The notes below the pieces were generated by a model. It was not told the DNA's origin. It searched no databases and worked only from the letters and a program-made list of their open reading frames with translations. From Nonomuraea guangzhouensis (GTDB lineage: Bacteria; Actinomycetota; Actinomycetes; Streptosporangiales; Streptosporangiaceae), in assembly GCF_019396345.1 (NCBI RefSeq), contig NZ_JAHKRM010000010.1:186001-250000 (forward strand): DNA of 64,000 nucleotides, in the 5' to 3' direction. Below are positions 16,953-27,620 of this stretch, piece by piece. The number at the start of each line of letters is the position of its first letter. The stretch's first letter is position 1. The translations under genes and the position numbers were made by a program.

Positions 16953-18095
16953 TTACTCGGTGTCAGACGGACTATCGTCCTTGTCCCCCGCCTCCGCGCC
17001 CGGCGGGGGGTCGGGTGGCGGGGCGGGGACCGGCGGAAGGGCGGCCGGTTTGTGCACCAGCTCGGGCAGCGCCCGGTAGATCACCGCCGCCACGGGCACG
17101 GCCACCGCCGCTCCCGCGATGCCGGCCAGGATGCCGCCGACGGCCAGCACGAGGATGATGGCCAGCGGGTGGAAGTTGAGCGCCCGGCCGACGATGAGCG
17201 GCTGGAGCACGTGGTTCTCCAGCTGCTGCTCGACGACCAGGATGCCGATGAAGATCAGCGCGTAGACGGGCCCTTTGGCGCCCAGCGTGACCAGGGTGGC
17301 GATCGTACCCGCGAAGAAGATGCCGACGATCGGGATGAAGCTGGCGAAGAAGATCAGCACCGCGAGCGGCGCCCATAGCGGCACGCCCATGCCGGCCAGC
17401 ACGATGCCCATGATCAAGCCGTGCACGGCGGCGACCGCGACGGTGCCCTGCACGTAGTGGGAGAGCGTGGTCCAGGCGGCCCGGCCGGCCCGGTCGACCC
17501 GTGGCTCCATCGAGCCGAACCCCCGCAGGAACCACGACCAGATCCGGTCGCCGTCCTTGAGCAGGAAGAACGAGACGAACAGCAGCAGCACGAGGGACGC
17601 GAGCACCTCGAAGGCGACGGCGCCGGCGGTCAGGACCGTGCTCGTGATGGCCGTGCGCTGGGCGTTGACCATCGTCGCGATCTCGTCGACGTAGCTGGTG
17701 ATCTGCGCCTCTTTGAGGTGCAGCGGGCCGGTGATCAGCCAGTTCTGGACGTCGCGGGCGGTGGACTGGACCTGTTCGACCAGGTTGGGGAACTCCTCGG
17801 TGGCCCGCGCGCCGACCAGCCAGCCGGTGCCGCTGAGCACCGCGAGCGCCACCAGCATGGTGATCCAGGTGGCGTAGATGGGGCGCATGCCCGCATCGCG
17901 CAGGCTCCTGGTGAGCGGGAACAGCAGCGCGGTCAGCAACAGGGCGATGGCGACGGGCAGGGCCACGAAGCTGAGCCGCGCGATGCCCTGGACGAAGAAG
18001 TAGACGACCACGCCGACGAGGATCAGGCACAGGCACCAGGCGGCCATCTTGGCCAGCACGGGTGGCACGAGCTTGGTTGGGCGGTCGGTCAGCAC
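16953..18095 (-). CDS. AI-2E family transporter (PerM/TqsA type membrane protein)
   Basis: A 380-residue membrane protein with a three-part layout typical of the family: N-terminal helices (LCLILVGVVVYFFVQGIA, then ALPVAIALLLTALLFPLTRS), a soluble middle part rich in charged residues (about 90-165), and four or five C-terminal helices including GVPLWAPLAVLIFFASFIPI, where SFIPIVG is the conserved signature, and VVEQQLENHVLQPLIVG. The tail is Pro-rich and acidic. Substrates vary in the family, so AI-2 export should not be assumed. The GTG at 18095 is the likely start; no strong ribosome-binding site is visible. Confidence 0.88.
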   Translation of the reverse strand: MLTDRPTKLVPPVLAKMAAWCLCLILVGVVVYFFVQGIARLSFVALPVAIALLLTALLFPLTRSLRDAGMRPIYATWITMLVALAVLSGTGWLVGARATEEFPNLVEQVQSTARDVQNWLITGPLHLKEAQITSYVDEIATMVNAQRTAITSTVLTAGAVAFEVLASLVLLLFVSFFLLKDGDRIWSWFLRGFGSMEPRVDRAGRAAWTTLSHYVQGTVAVAAVHGLIMGIVLAGMGVPLWAPLAVLIFFASFIPIVGIFFAGTIATLVTLGAKGPVYALIFIGILVVEQQLENHVLQPLIVGRALNFHPLAIILVLAVGGILAGIAGAAVAVPVAAVIYRALPELVHKPAALPPVPAPPPDPPPGAEAGDKDDSPSDTE

Positions 18096-18180
18096 GTGTT
18101 CAAGACTGGCACGTGAGCGGAATGGATGCGCGCGGATAAAAGATCGGGTCTGGGCAACGGCATGATCACATGCGAACGTC

Positions 18181-20364
18181 ATGGGCATGAAGACCGTCGC
18201 GCTGCTCAAGGTGAGCGCCATCACCGCCGTGATCGCGTGTCTCGTCGCGGCCCCGGTGCCCGCCCTGGCCTCGCGCGGCGAGCCCGCGCTCGACGTGCTG
18301 TCCAGCCGCGCCGACCGGGTCAGCGGCGGTGACGCCCTGATCCGGGTACAGGTGAGCCAGGGCATGCGCCTGAAGGTGCTGCGCAACGGCGAGGACGTCA
18401 CCGCGGCCTTCAAACCGGACCCCGGCGGTGAGTCGTTCAGCGGCCTGGTGACCGGGCTGATCGACGGCGACAACACGATCAAGGCGTTAGCCGGGCCGTT
18501 CAAAGAGACGCTGAAGTTACGCAACCACCCGATCTCCGGACCGATCTTCTCGGGGCCGCACCAATACCCGTTCCTGTGCAAGACCGAGCGGAGCGGGCTC
18601 GGCCCGCCGGTCGCCGACAACCAGGACGGCCAGGGCATGCGCACCACGGGCGGGTGGAGCAGGGACTGCTTCGCGCCGGTGCTGACGGAGCGGCTCTACC
18701 GCTCGACGGACGGCACGTTCAAGACGATGCCCGCCGAGCGTCCCGCGGACATGACGACCGCCACCACGATCGACGGCCGGACCGTGGACTTCGTGGTCCG
18801 CCGCGAGCGCGGCGTGATCAACCGCTTCCTCTACTCCATCGCGATGCTGGAGGACGGCTACAACGGCCGGGCGATCTACCGCTTCGACGGTGGCGTGGGG
18901 ATCGGCCACGACCAGGGCACGCTCGGCGGCAGCGCGCTCGACGCGTACGGGCTGGGCAAGGGTTACGCGATCCTCTACTCGTCGGGCACCCGCACCTCGA
19001 CGCACTACAACCTGATCCTGGGCGGCGAGACGGCGCTGATGGTGAAGGAGCGGTTCATCGAGCGGTACGGCGTACCGCTCTACACGGTCGGCGTGGGCGG
19101 CTCGGGCGGCGCCCTCCAGCAGTACATCTACGGGCAGAACTACGGCACCGAGGTGATCGACGCGGCGATCCCGCAATACTCCTATCCCGACATGGTCACC
19201 CAGACCATCCACGTCGGCGACTGCGAGCTGCTCGAACGGTACATGGACCACAACCCGCGCTGGGCGTCCTGGGATGCGCGGACCGCGCTGATCGGGATGA
19301 ACGCCAGCGACACCGTGGACAACCCCTATACCGGCAAGCCCGGCTCCGACGAGTGCGTCAAGGGCTGGCGGGGGCTCACGCCGCTGACCATGAACCCGTT
19401 ATGGAGCTCCAGCAACGATCCCGAGTGGGCCAAGATGGACCCGCCCGGCGTCAAGGACACGGTCCAGTGGACGCACTGGGACGACCTGCGCGAGGTCTAC
19501 GGCGTCGCCCCCGACGGCTACGCCCGCTCCACCTGGGACAACGTCGGCGTCCAGTACGGTTTGACGTCGCTGGTGAAGGGCCTGATCACGCCCGCGGAGT
19601 TCCTCGACGTCAACGCGCGCGCCGGCTCCTGGAAGGAGTCGAAGGACATGGTGCGGGAGGGCTGTCCGTTCACCCCCTCCCTCTGCCAGGATCCGGCCCA
19701 GTTCGACCCGTGGAGCGCCCGCAACCAGCAGACGGGGGACCCGGCTCCGCGGCGGACCGGCGACCCGATCGCGATCAAGAACGTGGAGCGCAGCGGCCTG
19801 GTGTTCAAGGGCGACATCGCCATCCCGGTCATCGACTGGCGCCACTACCTCGAGGACCAGCTCGACATGCACGACGCGCACCAGTCGTTCGTCTCGCGCC
19901 AGCGGATGCTGAACTACGACGGCAACGCCGGCAACCAGGTCATCTGGTTCACCGACGCCCGCCCCGACGGGCCGGCGTTCGACCAGACGCCCGAGGCGCT
20001 GCGGGTGATGGACCAGTGGATGGCCAACCTCCGCGCCCGCCCGTGGCGCGGGGTGGCGGGCAACAAGCCCGCCGCGGCCGTGGACCGCTGCTTCAGCACC
20101 ACCGGGGCGCAGATCGCGGCCGGTCCGCACGTGTGGGACGGCATCCTGGACCACCACGCCGCCGGCGCCTGCACGGCGCGCTTCCCGCTTTACTCCACCT
20201 CCCGCGTCGTGGCGGGCGGTCCGCTGGAGGGCGGGGTCTACAAGTGCCGCCTGCAGCCGGTGTCCAGGGCCATCGCCCGCGGCCTGTACGGCTCGTGGCG
20301 CCCCTCCCCCGAGGAGCGGGCCCGCCTTGAGGCGATCTTCCCCTCGGGGGTGTGCGACTACTAG
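18181..20364 (+). CDS. Secreted DUF6351 family protein (alpha/beta-hydrolase-like)
   Basis: A 727-residue exported protein. A Sec signal peptide (LLKVSAITAVIACLVAAPVP, then ALA) ends near residue 30. An N-terminal Ig-like segment (about 35-115: ALIRVQVSQGMRLKVLRNGE) precedes a large hydrolase-like region. GVGGSGGALQQYIYG around Ser308 is a nucleophile-elbow candidate, and PVIDWRHYLEDQLDMHDAHQ and DHHAAGACTARFPLY are further conserved-looking segments. I recognise the overall pattern as DUF6351, but substrate and activity are unknown. ATG 18181 or 18187 are possible starts. It converges on valS with 3 bp between stop codons. Confidence 0.78.
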   Translation: MGMKTVALLKVSAITAVIACLVAAPVPALASRGEPALDVLSSRADRVSGGDALIRVQVSQGMRLKVLRNGEDVTAAFKPDPGGESFSGLVTGLIDGDNTIKALAGPFKETLKLRNHPISGPIFSGPHQYPFLCKTERSGLGPPVADNQDGQGMRTTGGWSRDCFAPVLTERLYRSTDGTFKTMPAERPADMTTATTIDGRTVDFVVRRERGVINRFLYSIAMLEDGYNGRAIYRFDGGVGIGHDQGTLGGSALDAYGLGKGYAILYSSGTRTSTHYNLILGGETALMVKERFIERYGVPLYTVGVGGSGGALQQYIYGQNYGTEVIDAAIPQYSYPDMVTQTIHVGDCELLERYMDHNPRWASWDARTALIGMNASDTVDNPYTGKPGSDECVKGWRGLTPLTMNPLWSSSNDPEWAKMDPPGVKDTVQWTHWDDLREVYGVAPDGYARSTWDNVGVQYGLTSLVKGLITPAEFLDVNARAGSWKESKDMVREGCPFTPSLCQDPAQFDPWSARNQQTGDPAPRRTGDPIAIKNVERSGLVFKGDIAIPVIDWRHYLEDQLDMHDAHQSFVSRQRMLNYDGNAGNQVIWFTDARPDGPAFDQTPEALRVMDQWMANLRARPWRGVAGNKPAAAVDRCFSTTGAQIAAGPHVWDGILDHHAAGACTARFPLYSTSRVVAGGPLEGGVYKCRLQPVSRAIARGLYGSWRPSPEERARLEAIFPSGVCDY

Positions 20365-20367
20365 CTC

Positions 20368-22881
20368 CTACTGTTCGAGCGTCACCTCGACGGCGAACTC
20401 GGGACCGTCGTCGAGGACGAACTCCTCGACGTTGCCCGCGCCGCACAGGTCGTCCTGTGCCAGCCGTACCAGGGCGATCTCGGGGCCGGACACGGTGAGG
20501 CGGGAGACCTCGGCGCGCATCGACAGCTTGACCGCGGACTTGGCCTTGCGGATCCGCGCGAGCACGTCGGAGGCCACGGTGAGCACCGCCGGGTCACCCG
20601 CGCCCGCCGGCACCGACGGCCAGGCCGCGCGGTGGACCGAGCCGGGACGCCACCAGGACCAGACCTCCTCCGTGACGAACGGCAGGAACGGCGCGAAGAG
20701 CCGCAGCAGCACGTCGAGCGCCTGGCGCAGCGCCGCGTGCGCCGAGGCGGCCGCCGGGCCGCTCTCGTAGGCCCTGGCCTTGACCAGCTCCAGGTAGTCG
20801 TCGCAGAACGCCCAGAAGAAGCGCTCGGCGGCCTCCATCGCCCGGGTGTAGTCGTAGCCCTCGAACGCCTGGGTGGCCTCCTCGACCACGCTGGAGAGCT
20901 GGGCCAGCATCGCCAGGTCGAGCGGCTCGGTGACCGCCGCATCGGAGTCCGGGAAGCCGAGCACGAACTTCGACGCGTTGAGGATCTTGATGGCGAGCCG
21001 CCGGCCGACCTTGATCTGGCCGGTGTCGAAGGCCGTGTCGGTGCCGGGCCGGCCGCTGGCCGCCCAGTAGCGGATGGCGTCGGAGCCGTACTCCTCCAGC
21101 AGCCCGAGCGGCGTCGTGACGTTGCCCTTGGACTTGGACATCTTCTTGCGGTCGGGGTCGAGGATCCAGCCCGCGATGACCACGTCGCGCCACGGCAGCG
21201 TGCCGAACTCCTGGTGCGCCCTGACCACGGTGGAGAACAGCCAGGTGCGGATGATCTCGTGCGCCTGCGGCCGCAGGTCCATCGGGAAGACCCGGCCGAA
21301 CAGGTCGGGATCGCGCTCCCAGCCGCCGGCGATCTCCGGCGTGAGGGACGAGGTCGCCCAGGTGTCCATGATGTCCGGATCGCCCATGAAGCCGCCCGGC
21401 ACGCCCCGCTGGTCCTCGGTGTAGCCGTCGGGCACCTGCGAGGAGGGGTCCATCGGCAGCAGGTCCTCCGGCGGGACCAGCGGACGGGAGTAGTCGGGCT
21501 CGCCCGACCCGTCCAGCGGGTACCAGACGGGGATCGGCACGCCGAAGAAGCGCTGCCGGGAGATCAGCCAGTCGCCGGCCAGCCCCCGCACCCAGTTGTC
21601 GTAGCGCACCTTCATGTGCGGCGGGTGCCAGCGCAGCTCGGCGCCCCTGTCCAGCAGCCGCTCGCGCAGCTCGGGGTCGCGCCCGCCGTTGCGGATGTAC
21701 CACTGACGGGTGGTGACGATCTCCAGCGGGCGGTCGCCCTTCTCGTAGAACTTCACCATCCGCCGCGTGGGGCGCGGGTCGCCGTCCAGGTCGCCCGACT
21801 CGCGCAGCAGCTCCACGACGCGTTCGCGGGCGCTGTGGACAGTCTTGCCGGCCAGCTCTTTGTACGGCTCCTGCTCGACGCCCTCGGGCGGCTCGGGCAG
21901 CAGGCGGCCGTCCTTGCCGATGATCGGCCTGGTCTCCAGCGCCAGCTCCCGCCACCAGGTGACGTCGGTGATGTCGCCGAACGTGCAGACCATCGCGATG
22001 CCGGAGCCCTTGTCGGGCTCGGCCAGGTGGTGGGCCAGCACCGGCACCTCGGCGCCGAACAGCGGCGTCAGCACCGAGGTGCCGAACAGCGGCTGGTAGC
22101 GCTCGTCGTCGGGGTGCGCCACCAGGGCCACGCAGGCGGGCAGCAGCTCGGGCCGGGTCGTCTCGATCCAGACCGGCCCCTTCTCGCCGTAGAAGGAGAC
22201 CCGGTGGAAGGCTCCCGGCCACTCGCGGTCTTCGAGCTCGGCCTGGGCGACGGCGGTGCGGAAGGAGACGTCCCACAGCGTCGGCGCCTCGGCCAGGTAG
22301 GCCTCGCCGCGCGCCAGGGTGCGCAGGAAGGCCCGCTGCGAGGCGGCCCGTGCCCCGGCGTCGATGGTCGCGTACGTCATCGACCAGTCGACGGACAGCC
22401 CCAGCCGGCGCCACAGCTCCTCGAAGGCCTTCTCGTCCTCGGCGGTCAGCCGCTCGCACAGCTCGATGAAGTTGCCGCGTGAGACGGAGATCTGCCGCTT
22501 GGGGTCGGGCTTGGCCGGAGGTGTGAAGTCGGGGTCGTAGGGCACCGAAGGGTCACAGCGGACGCCGAAGTGGTTCTGCACCCGGCGCTCGGTGGGCAGG
22601 CCGTTGTCGTCCCACCCCATGGGATAGAAGACCTCGCGCCCGCGCATCCGCTGGTAGCGGGCGATGGTGTCAGTGTGCGTGTAGGAGAAGACGTGACCGA
22701 CGTGGAGGGAGCCGGAGACGGTGGGCGGCGGTGTGTCGATCGAGTAGATCTGCTCGCGCGTCTTGGACCGGTCGAACCGGTAGGTACCGTCATCTTCCCA
22801 GCGGGCTACCCATACCTGCTCCAAGCCATCGAGAGTCGGTTTCTCCGGCATGGCGGCATGGCGTAGTCGCTGCTGATTCAT
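20368..22881 (-). CDS. valS: Valine--tRNA ligase (type 2, without C-terminal coiled coil)
   Basis: An 837-residue class Ia aminoacyl-tRNA synthetase that charges tRNA-Val. The HIGH motif is SGSLHVGHVFSYTHTD near residue 60 and the KMSKS motif is RKKMSKSKGNVTTP. The inserted editing domain lies between them (WIETTRPELLPACVALVAHP; KGSGIAMVCTFGD), and the anticodon-binding domain follows. The protein ends without the long coiled-coil tail of type 1 ValS, which fits the shorter actinobacterial type 2. GGAGG lies only one base before the ATG at 22881, too close to be ideal; an ATG at 22851 is an alternative, so the exact start is uncertain. Confidence 0.94.
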   Translation of the reverse strand: MNQQRLRHAAMPEKPTLDGLEQVWVARWEDDGTYRFDRSKTREQIYSIDTPPPTVSGSLHVGHVFSYTHTDTIARYQRMRGREVFYPMGWDDNGLPTERRVQNHFGVRCDPSVPYDPDFTPPAKPDPKRQISVSRGNFIELCERLTAEDEKAFEELWRRLGLSVDWSMTYATIDAGARAASQRAFLRTLARGEAYLAEAPTLWDVSFRTAVAQAELEDREWPGAFHRVSFYGEKGPVWIETTRPELLPACVALVAHPDDERYQPLFGTSVLTPLFGAEVPVLAHHLAEPDKGSGIAMVCTFGDITDVTWWRELALETRPIIGKDGRLLPEPPEGVEQEPYKELAGKTVHSARERVVELLRESGDLDGDPRPTRRMVKFYEKGDRPLEIVTTRQWYIRNGGRDPELRERLLDRGAELRWHPPHMKVRYDNWVRGLAGDWLISRQRFFGVPIPVWYPLDGSGEPDYSRPLVPPEDLLPMDPSSQVPDGYTEDQRGVPGGFMGDPDIMDTWATSSLTPEIAGGWERDPDLFGRVFPMDLRPQAHEIIRTWLFSTVVRAHQEFGTLPWRDVVIAGWILDPDRKKMSKSKGNVTTPLGLLEEYGSDAIRYWAASGRPGTDTAFDTGQIKVGRRLAIKILNASKFVLGFPDSDAAVTEPLDLAMLAQLSSVVEEATQAFEGYDYTRAMEAAERFFWAFCDDYLELVKARAYESGPAAASAHAALRQALDVLLRLFAPFLPFVTEEVWSWWRPGSVHRAAWPSVPAGAGDPAVLTVASDVLARIRKAKSAVKLSMRAEVSRLTVSGPEIALVRLAQDDLCGAGNVEEFVLDDGPEFAVEVTLEQ

Positions 22882-23177
22882 GCCTCCATATGGTACGGCT
22901 TCACCGGCCTGGGAGGCGTTGCAGACTAGTGTTCGTTACAAAGCGGAAGGAGACGTTCGGATGGCAGACGACAAGCCCGACCTCGCCTGGCGGGTCATCG
23001 GCGGTCTGGTCGGATTGGTCACCGCCTGGGCGGCGCGCAAGATCCTCGGGTTCGTCTGGGTGAAGACCACCGGCAAGGAGCCGCCGATCGACACCGACTC
23101 ACCCGAGGTCAGCCTGGGCGAGGCGATCGGTTACGCCGTGGTGATGGGCGTCGGGATGTCCGTGGCGCAGATCGTGG

Positions 23178-24611
<1,434 letters not shown>

Positions 24612-24621
24612 CCAGGTCCTC

Positions 24622-26163
24622 CTAGACTGCATCCTCCGCGAGCCGCAGGACGCGGCGCACGGCGGCGCTCACCCGCTCGGGCTTCGCTTGGGAGACAATC
24701 GCCGCGACATGGGCGTCCGGCCTGACGATCCAGACCTCGCCCCGCTCCACACCCAGCGTCTCCGCCAGGTCTCCGGAGCGGTCCAATGCCGCGAACTCCC
24801 GCACGGCGAGCGGCGCCGTAGTGACCTTGCCCAGGACCTGCGCAAACAAACGTGAATCGCACATATCGCCCAATAGGACAAGGATTCCGGCTCGGCAGAA
24901 TTCGCGCAGCCGGCCACCGCCCGGCAGCGGGACGTCGGGCAGCACCACCCCGGGAGCGGGCGCCGGACTCGCCCCTTTCGGGGGCCGGCCACCGAAAGGG
25001 CGCCTCGGGTCGGGTGTGGTGAGCGGCGAGTCGACATACCAGTACGGCTCGGCGAACCGGCCCGAGTCGATCTCCTCGGGCACGCCCTTCTCCAGCGCCG
25101 CCCGCCGGCGCGCCCGCTCCCCCTCGGTCCTCGGCGCCAGGAAGCGCATGGTGGCGCCGGTCACCTCCAGGTTCTCCAGCGCGGCCGCGTGCCGCTCGAT
25201 GTGGTACGTCTCCAGCAGCTCTTCTGGGGCCCAGCCGCAGGCGACGAAGGCCAGCTTCCAGGCGGCGTTCTCGGCGTCGGGCACGCCGGAGTTGAGGCCA
25301 CGGGCGCCGAACGGGGCCACCAGGTGGGCGCAGTCACCGGCCAGCAGCACCCGGCCCGCCCGCATGCGGGAGGCGACGCGGGAGTGGAAGCGGTACGTGG
25401 TCCGCCAGAGCAGGTCATAGTCCCGCTCACCAATGATTTGCCTGATTTTTCGCGAAATATCGGCTTCTGTTGGGGTGTAGTCCGGCGGGACCTGCCAGTC
25501 GATGCGGAACGTCGATCCGGGGCAGGGATGGATGAGCACCTGCCTGCCGGGGTTCCACTCGGGGTCGAAGTAGAAGCGCCTCTCGTGCTCCCAGCCGGGC
25601 AGGTCGGCCCTGATGTCGCAGATGAGGAACTGGTCGTCGAAGGTCTCTCCGTCGAAGGTGATGCCCAGCGCCCGGCGTACCTGCTGGGCCTTGGCGCCCG
25701 CGCAGGCCAGCACGTAGGGGGCGCGCAGCACCCGGTCACCGCAGTGCACCGTGACGCCCTCGGTGTCCTGGGTCAGGCCGGTGACCTCGTGGTCCCAGCG
25801 CACCTCGATGAGCGGCTGGGCGGCGATGGCGTCGTCCAGGATCCGCTCGGTGCGCGACTGCGAGATGTTGACGCACGGCGGCAGCGGGCCCTGGCCGCCG
25901 AACGTCCACGAGAACAGCTCGCGGCCCTGGTAGTAGGTGCGGGCGGTGGTCCAGGCCAGACCCTCCGCGGCGATCCGGCCCGCGCCGACGGCCGACCAGA
26001 TGTCGAGCACGTCCCGCTGCTGGCAGATGGACCTGGACCCCGTGGCGGCGCGCGCGGGACTCCGGTCGAGGACGAGCACGGGCAGCCCCCAGTGAGCCAG
26101 CAGCAGCGCCGCCGTCTGCCCGACGGGCCCGGCCCCGATGACGATGACCGCGTCCCCAGTCAC
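24622..26163 (-). CDS. FAD-dependent monooxygenase (aromatic-ring hydroxylase type)
   Basis: A 513-residue flavoprotein of the PheA/TfdB/MhpA group. It shows the dinucleotide-binding motif VIVIGAGPVGQTAALLLAHW, the second FAD motif VLLAGDCAHLVAPFGARGLN (the GD-h-P region), the middle-domain strand FDDQFLICDIRADLPGW, and a C-terminal thioredoxin-like domain (VWIVRPDAHVAAIV). It probably hydroxylates a phenolic or aromatic-acid substrate using NAD(P)H. The GTG start overlaps the stop of the metallo-hydrolase gene (GTGA). Together with that gene and the divergent paaI-paaK it forms an aromatic-acid catabolic locus; the actual substrate is unknown. Confidence 0.87.
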   Translation of the reverse strand: MTGDAVIVIGAGPVGQTAALLLAHWGLPVLVLDRSPARAATGSRSICQQRDVLDIWSAVGAGRIAAEGLAWTTARTYYQGRELFSWTFGGQGPLPPCVNISQSRTERILDDAIAAQPLIEVRWDHEVTGLTQDTEGVTVHCGDRVLRAPYVLACAGAKAQQVRRALGITFDGETFDDQFLICDIRADLPGWEHERRFYFDPEWNPGRQVLIHPCPGSTFRIDWQVPPDYTPTEADISRKIRQIIGERDYDLLWRTTYRFHSRVASRMRAGRVLLAGDCAHLVAPFGARGLNSGVPDAENAAWKLAFVACGWAPEELLETYHIERHAAALENLEVTGATMRFLAPRTEGERARRRAALEKGVPEEIDSGRFAEPYWYVDSPLTTPDPRRPFGGRPPKGASPAPAPGVVLPDVPLPGGGRLREFCRAGILVLLGDMCDSRLFAQVLGKVTTAPLAVREFAALDRSGDLAETLGVERGEVWIVRPDAHVAAIVSQAKPERVSAAVRRVLRLAEDAV

Positions 26164-27119
26164 GACTGGAGCTGCTCCCAGACCGCGCGGTCGCGTTCGG
26201 CCGTCCAGATGACCGGTCGTTCGACGCCGTCGAGCTCGTCCCACAGCCGGGAGACGTTGAACGGCAGGCAGTGCTCGAAGATGGGCCAGGCGCCGTAGCG
26301 GGGTTCGAGTGCCCGGTGGGTGTTCGCGAACGCCTCCTTGAGCGTGCCGCCGCCCTCGTGGGCCCGGCCGACCTCGCGGAGCATCACGGCCAGGAAGTCA
26401 CGGGTCTGCGCGATGGCCGCCTCCACGCCCCGCGCGCCACGGGCCACGGCTCCCCTGCCGCCCACCAGCGTCTCCGCGCCGAACGCGGCGACCCGGTCGA
26501 GCGTCGTGGTGGACCAGTCGCGGTGGAAGGCGTCGCCGGTGTAGAGGGCGGCCTGCGACTCGACCAGGTCGCCGGCGAACATGATGCGCTGCTCCGGCAG
26601 CCAGGCCACCAGGTCGCCCTCGGTGTGCCCGCGCCCGCAGTGGGCCAGCACCAGGTCGCCGCGCCCGCCGCCGAGCGCGATGGTGAACCGGTCGCTGAAG
26701 GTCGCCGTGGGCCACGTCAGGCCGGGGATGGAGCCGGGCTCCTTGAACAGCCGGGGCATCCGGGCGTACTCGCTGGCCCAGTCCTCGGCGCCACGCTCGG
26801 CGATCAGCTCTCTGGTCTTGTCGTGCGTGACGATCACGTCGGCCCCGAACGCCGAGGCGCCCAGCACCCGTACCGCGTGATAGTGCGACAGCACGAGGTA
26901 TCTGATCGGCTTGTCCGTGTGCTCGCGCAGCCGGGCGAGCCACTCGCGGGCGGCGACCGGGGTGGCCAGCGCCTCGAAGCAGACCAGGAAGTCCTCGCCC
27001 TCGATCGCGCCGACGTTCGGGTCGCCCTCGGCGGTGAGCGCGTAGACGCCCTCGGCCAGCACTTCCAGCGACTGCCGCTTCTCGCCGAGATCGGCGGACG
27101 AGGCGAACGGCTTGACCAT
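26160..27119 (-). CDS. MBL-fold metallo-hydrolase with an altered zinc motif
   Basis: A 319-residue metallo-beta-lactamase-fold protein. The strand YLVLSHYHAVRVLGASAFGA sits where the HxHxDH zinc motif is expected, but reads HYHAVR, so the Asp and third His are absent. Later ligands look conserved: LAHCGRGHTEGDLVAWLPEQ and IMFAGDLVESQ. A one-metal site or a different chemistry is possible. The ATG at 27119 has GGGAGGA 6-7 bases upstream. It is divergent from paaI across a 114-bp region with a TetR-type operator, and is coupled to the FAD monooxygenase gene, so it likely acts on an intermediate of the same pathway. Confidence 0.85.
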   Translation of the reverse strand: MVKPFASSADLGEKRQSLEVLAEGVYALTAEGDPNVGAIEGEDFLVCFEALATPVAAREWLARLREHTDKPIRYLVLSHYHAVRVLGASAFGADVIVTHDKTRELIAERGAEDWASEYARMPRLFKEPGSIPGLTWPTATFSDRFTIALGGGRGDLVLAHCGRGHTEGDLVAWLPEQRIMFAGDLVESQAALYTGDAFHRDWSTTTLDRVAAFGAETLVGGRGAVARGARGVEAAIAQTRDFLAVMLREVGRAHEGGGTLKEAFANTHRALEPRYGAWPIFEHCLPFNVSRLWDELDGVERPVIWTAERDRAVWEQLQS

Positions 27120-27164
27120 GGTTTCCTCCCGTTCAGGCGTACCTCGGGGGGTTCCGTCCGTCTC

Positions 27165-27193
27165 TTGACAGGGATCGGGCCGGACGGTGAAGT
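27165..27193 (+). promoter_or_regulatory. Putative sigma-70-type promoter of paaI-paaK-tetR
   Basis: A perfect -35 hexamer TTGACA is at 27165-27170. After a 17-base spacer comes TGAAGT (27188-27193), a weak -10 with three of six consensus bases. The predicted transcription start falls inside or beside the inverted repeat at 27198-27211, an arrangement suited to repression. Based on pattern only. Confidence 0.5.
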
Positions 27194-27197
27194 GTTT

Positions 27198-27211
27198 ACC
27201 GAACATTCGGT
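27198..27211. promoter_or_regulatory. TetR-type operator in the aromatic-acid divergon
   Basis: ACCGAACATTCGGT is a perfect inverted repeat with 6-base arms and a 2-base centre. It lies between the divergent metallo-hydrolase and paaI genes, 23 bases before the paaI start. The ACCG/CGGT ends resemble operators of PaaR-type TetR regulators of phenylacetate genes. The TetR gene at 28929 is the obvious candidate to bind it; release by an aromatic acyl-CoA is an inference. Confidence 0.65.
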
Positions 27212-27233
27212 CAGTTGACAAGGGAGACTTGCG

Positions 27234-27620
27234 TTGGAGAGCGCGCGCCGCATGATGGACGCCGACACCGCCTCCGCGGCCCTGGGCATCGAGCTGGCGG
27301 AGCTGGGCACCGGCCGGGCGGTGTGCCGCATGAAGGTCACCGAGCGGATGATCAACGGGCACGCGCTGTGCCACGGCGGCTACGTCTTCCTGCTGGCCGA
27401 CACCGCGTTCGCCTGCGCCTGCAACAGCCACGGCCCGGTGACGGTCGCGGCCGGCGCGGAGATCACCTTCGTGGCGCCGGCCCACGCGGGCGACGTGCTG
27501 GTGGCCGAAGCCGCCGAGCGCACCCGCTACGGGCGCAGCGGCATCTACGACATCACGGTGAAGAAGGACGACGGCGAGGTGGTCGCGGAGTTCCGCGGCC
27601 GCAGCAGGGAGATGCGATGA
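27234..27620 (+). CDS. paaI: PaaI-type hydroxyphenylacetyl-CoA thioesterase
   Basis: A 128-residue hotdog-fold thioesterase that hydrolyses stalled aromatic acyl-CoA esters. The signature MINGHALCHGGYVFLLADTA (around residues 37-56) and VAAGAEITFVAPAHAGD are diagnostic. The start is a TTG at 27234, six bases after AGGGAGA; an ATG at 27252 is less well placed. The stop overlaps the paaK start (ATGA). Expression is probably controlled through the operator at 27198-27211. Confidence 0.9.
   Translation: MESARRMMDADTASAALGIELAELGTGRAVCRMKVTERMINGHALCHGGYVFLLADTAFACACNSHGPVTVAAGAEITFVAPAHAGDVLVAEAAERTRYGRSGIYDITVKKDDGEVVAEFRGRSREMR

Noticed and set aside
16752..17378. Possible DUF3093 gene divergent from dut
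   Set aside because: The frame is Arg-rich, overlaps the AI-2E gene antisense and has none of the expected two-helix DUF3093 pattern.
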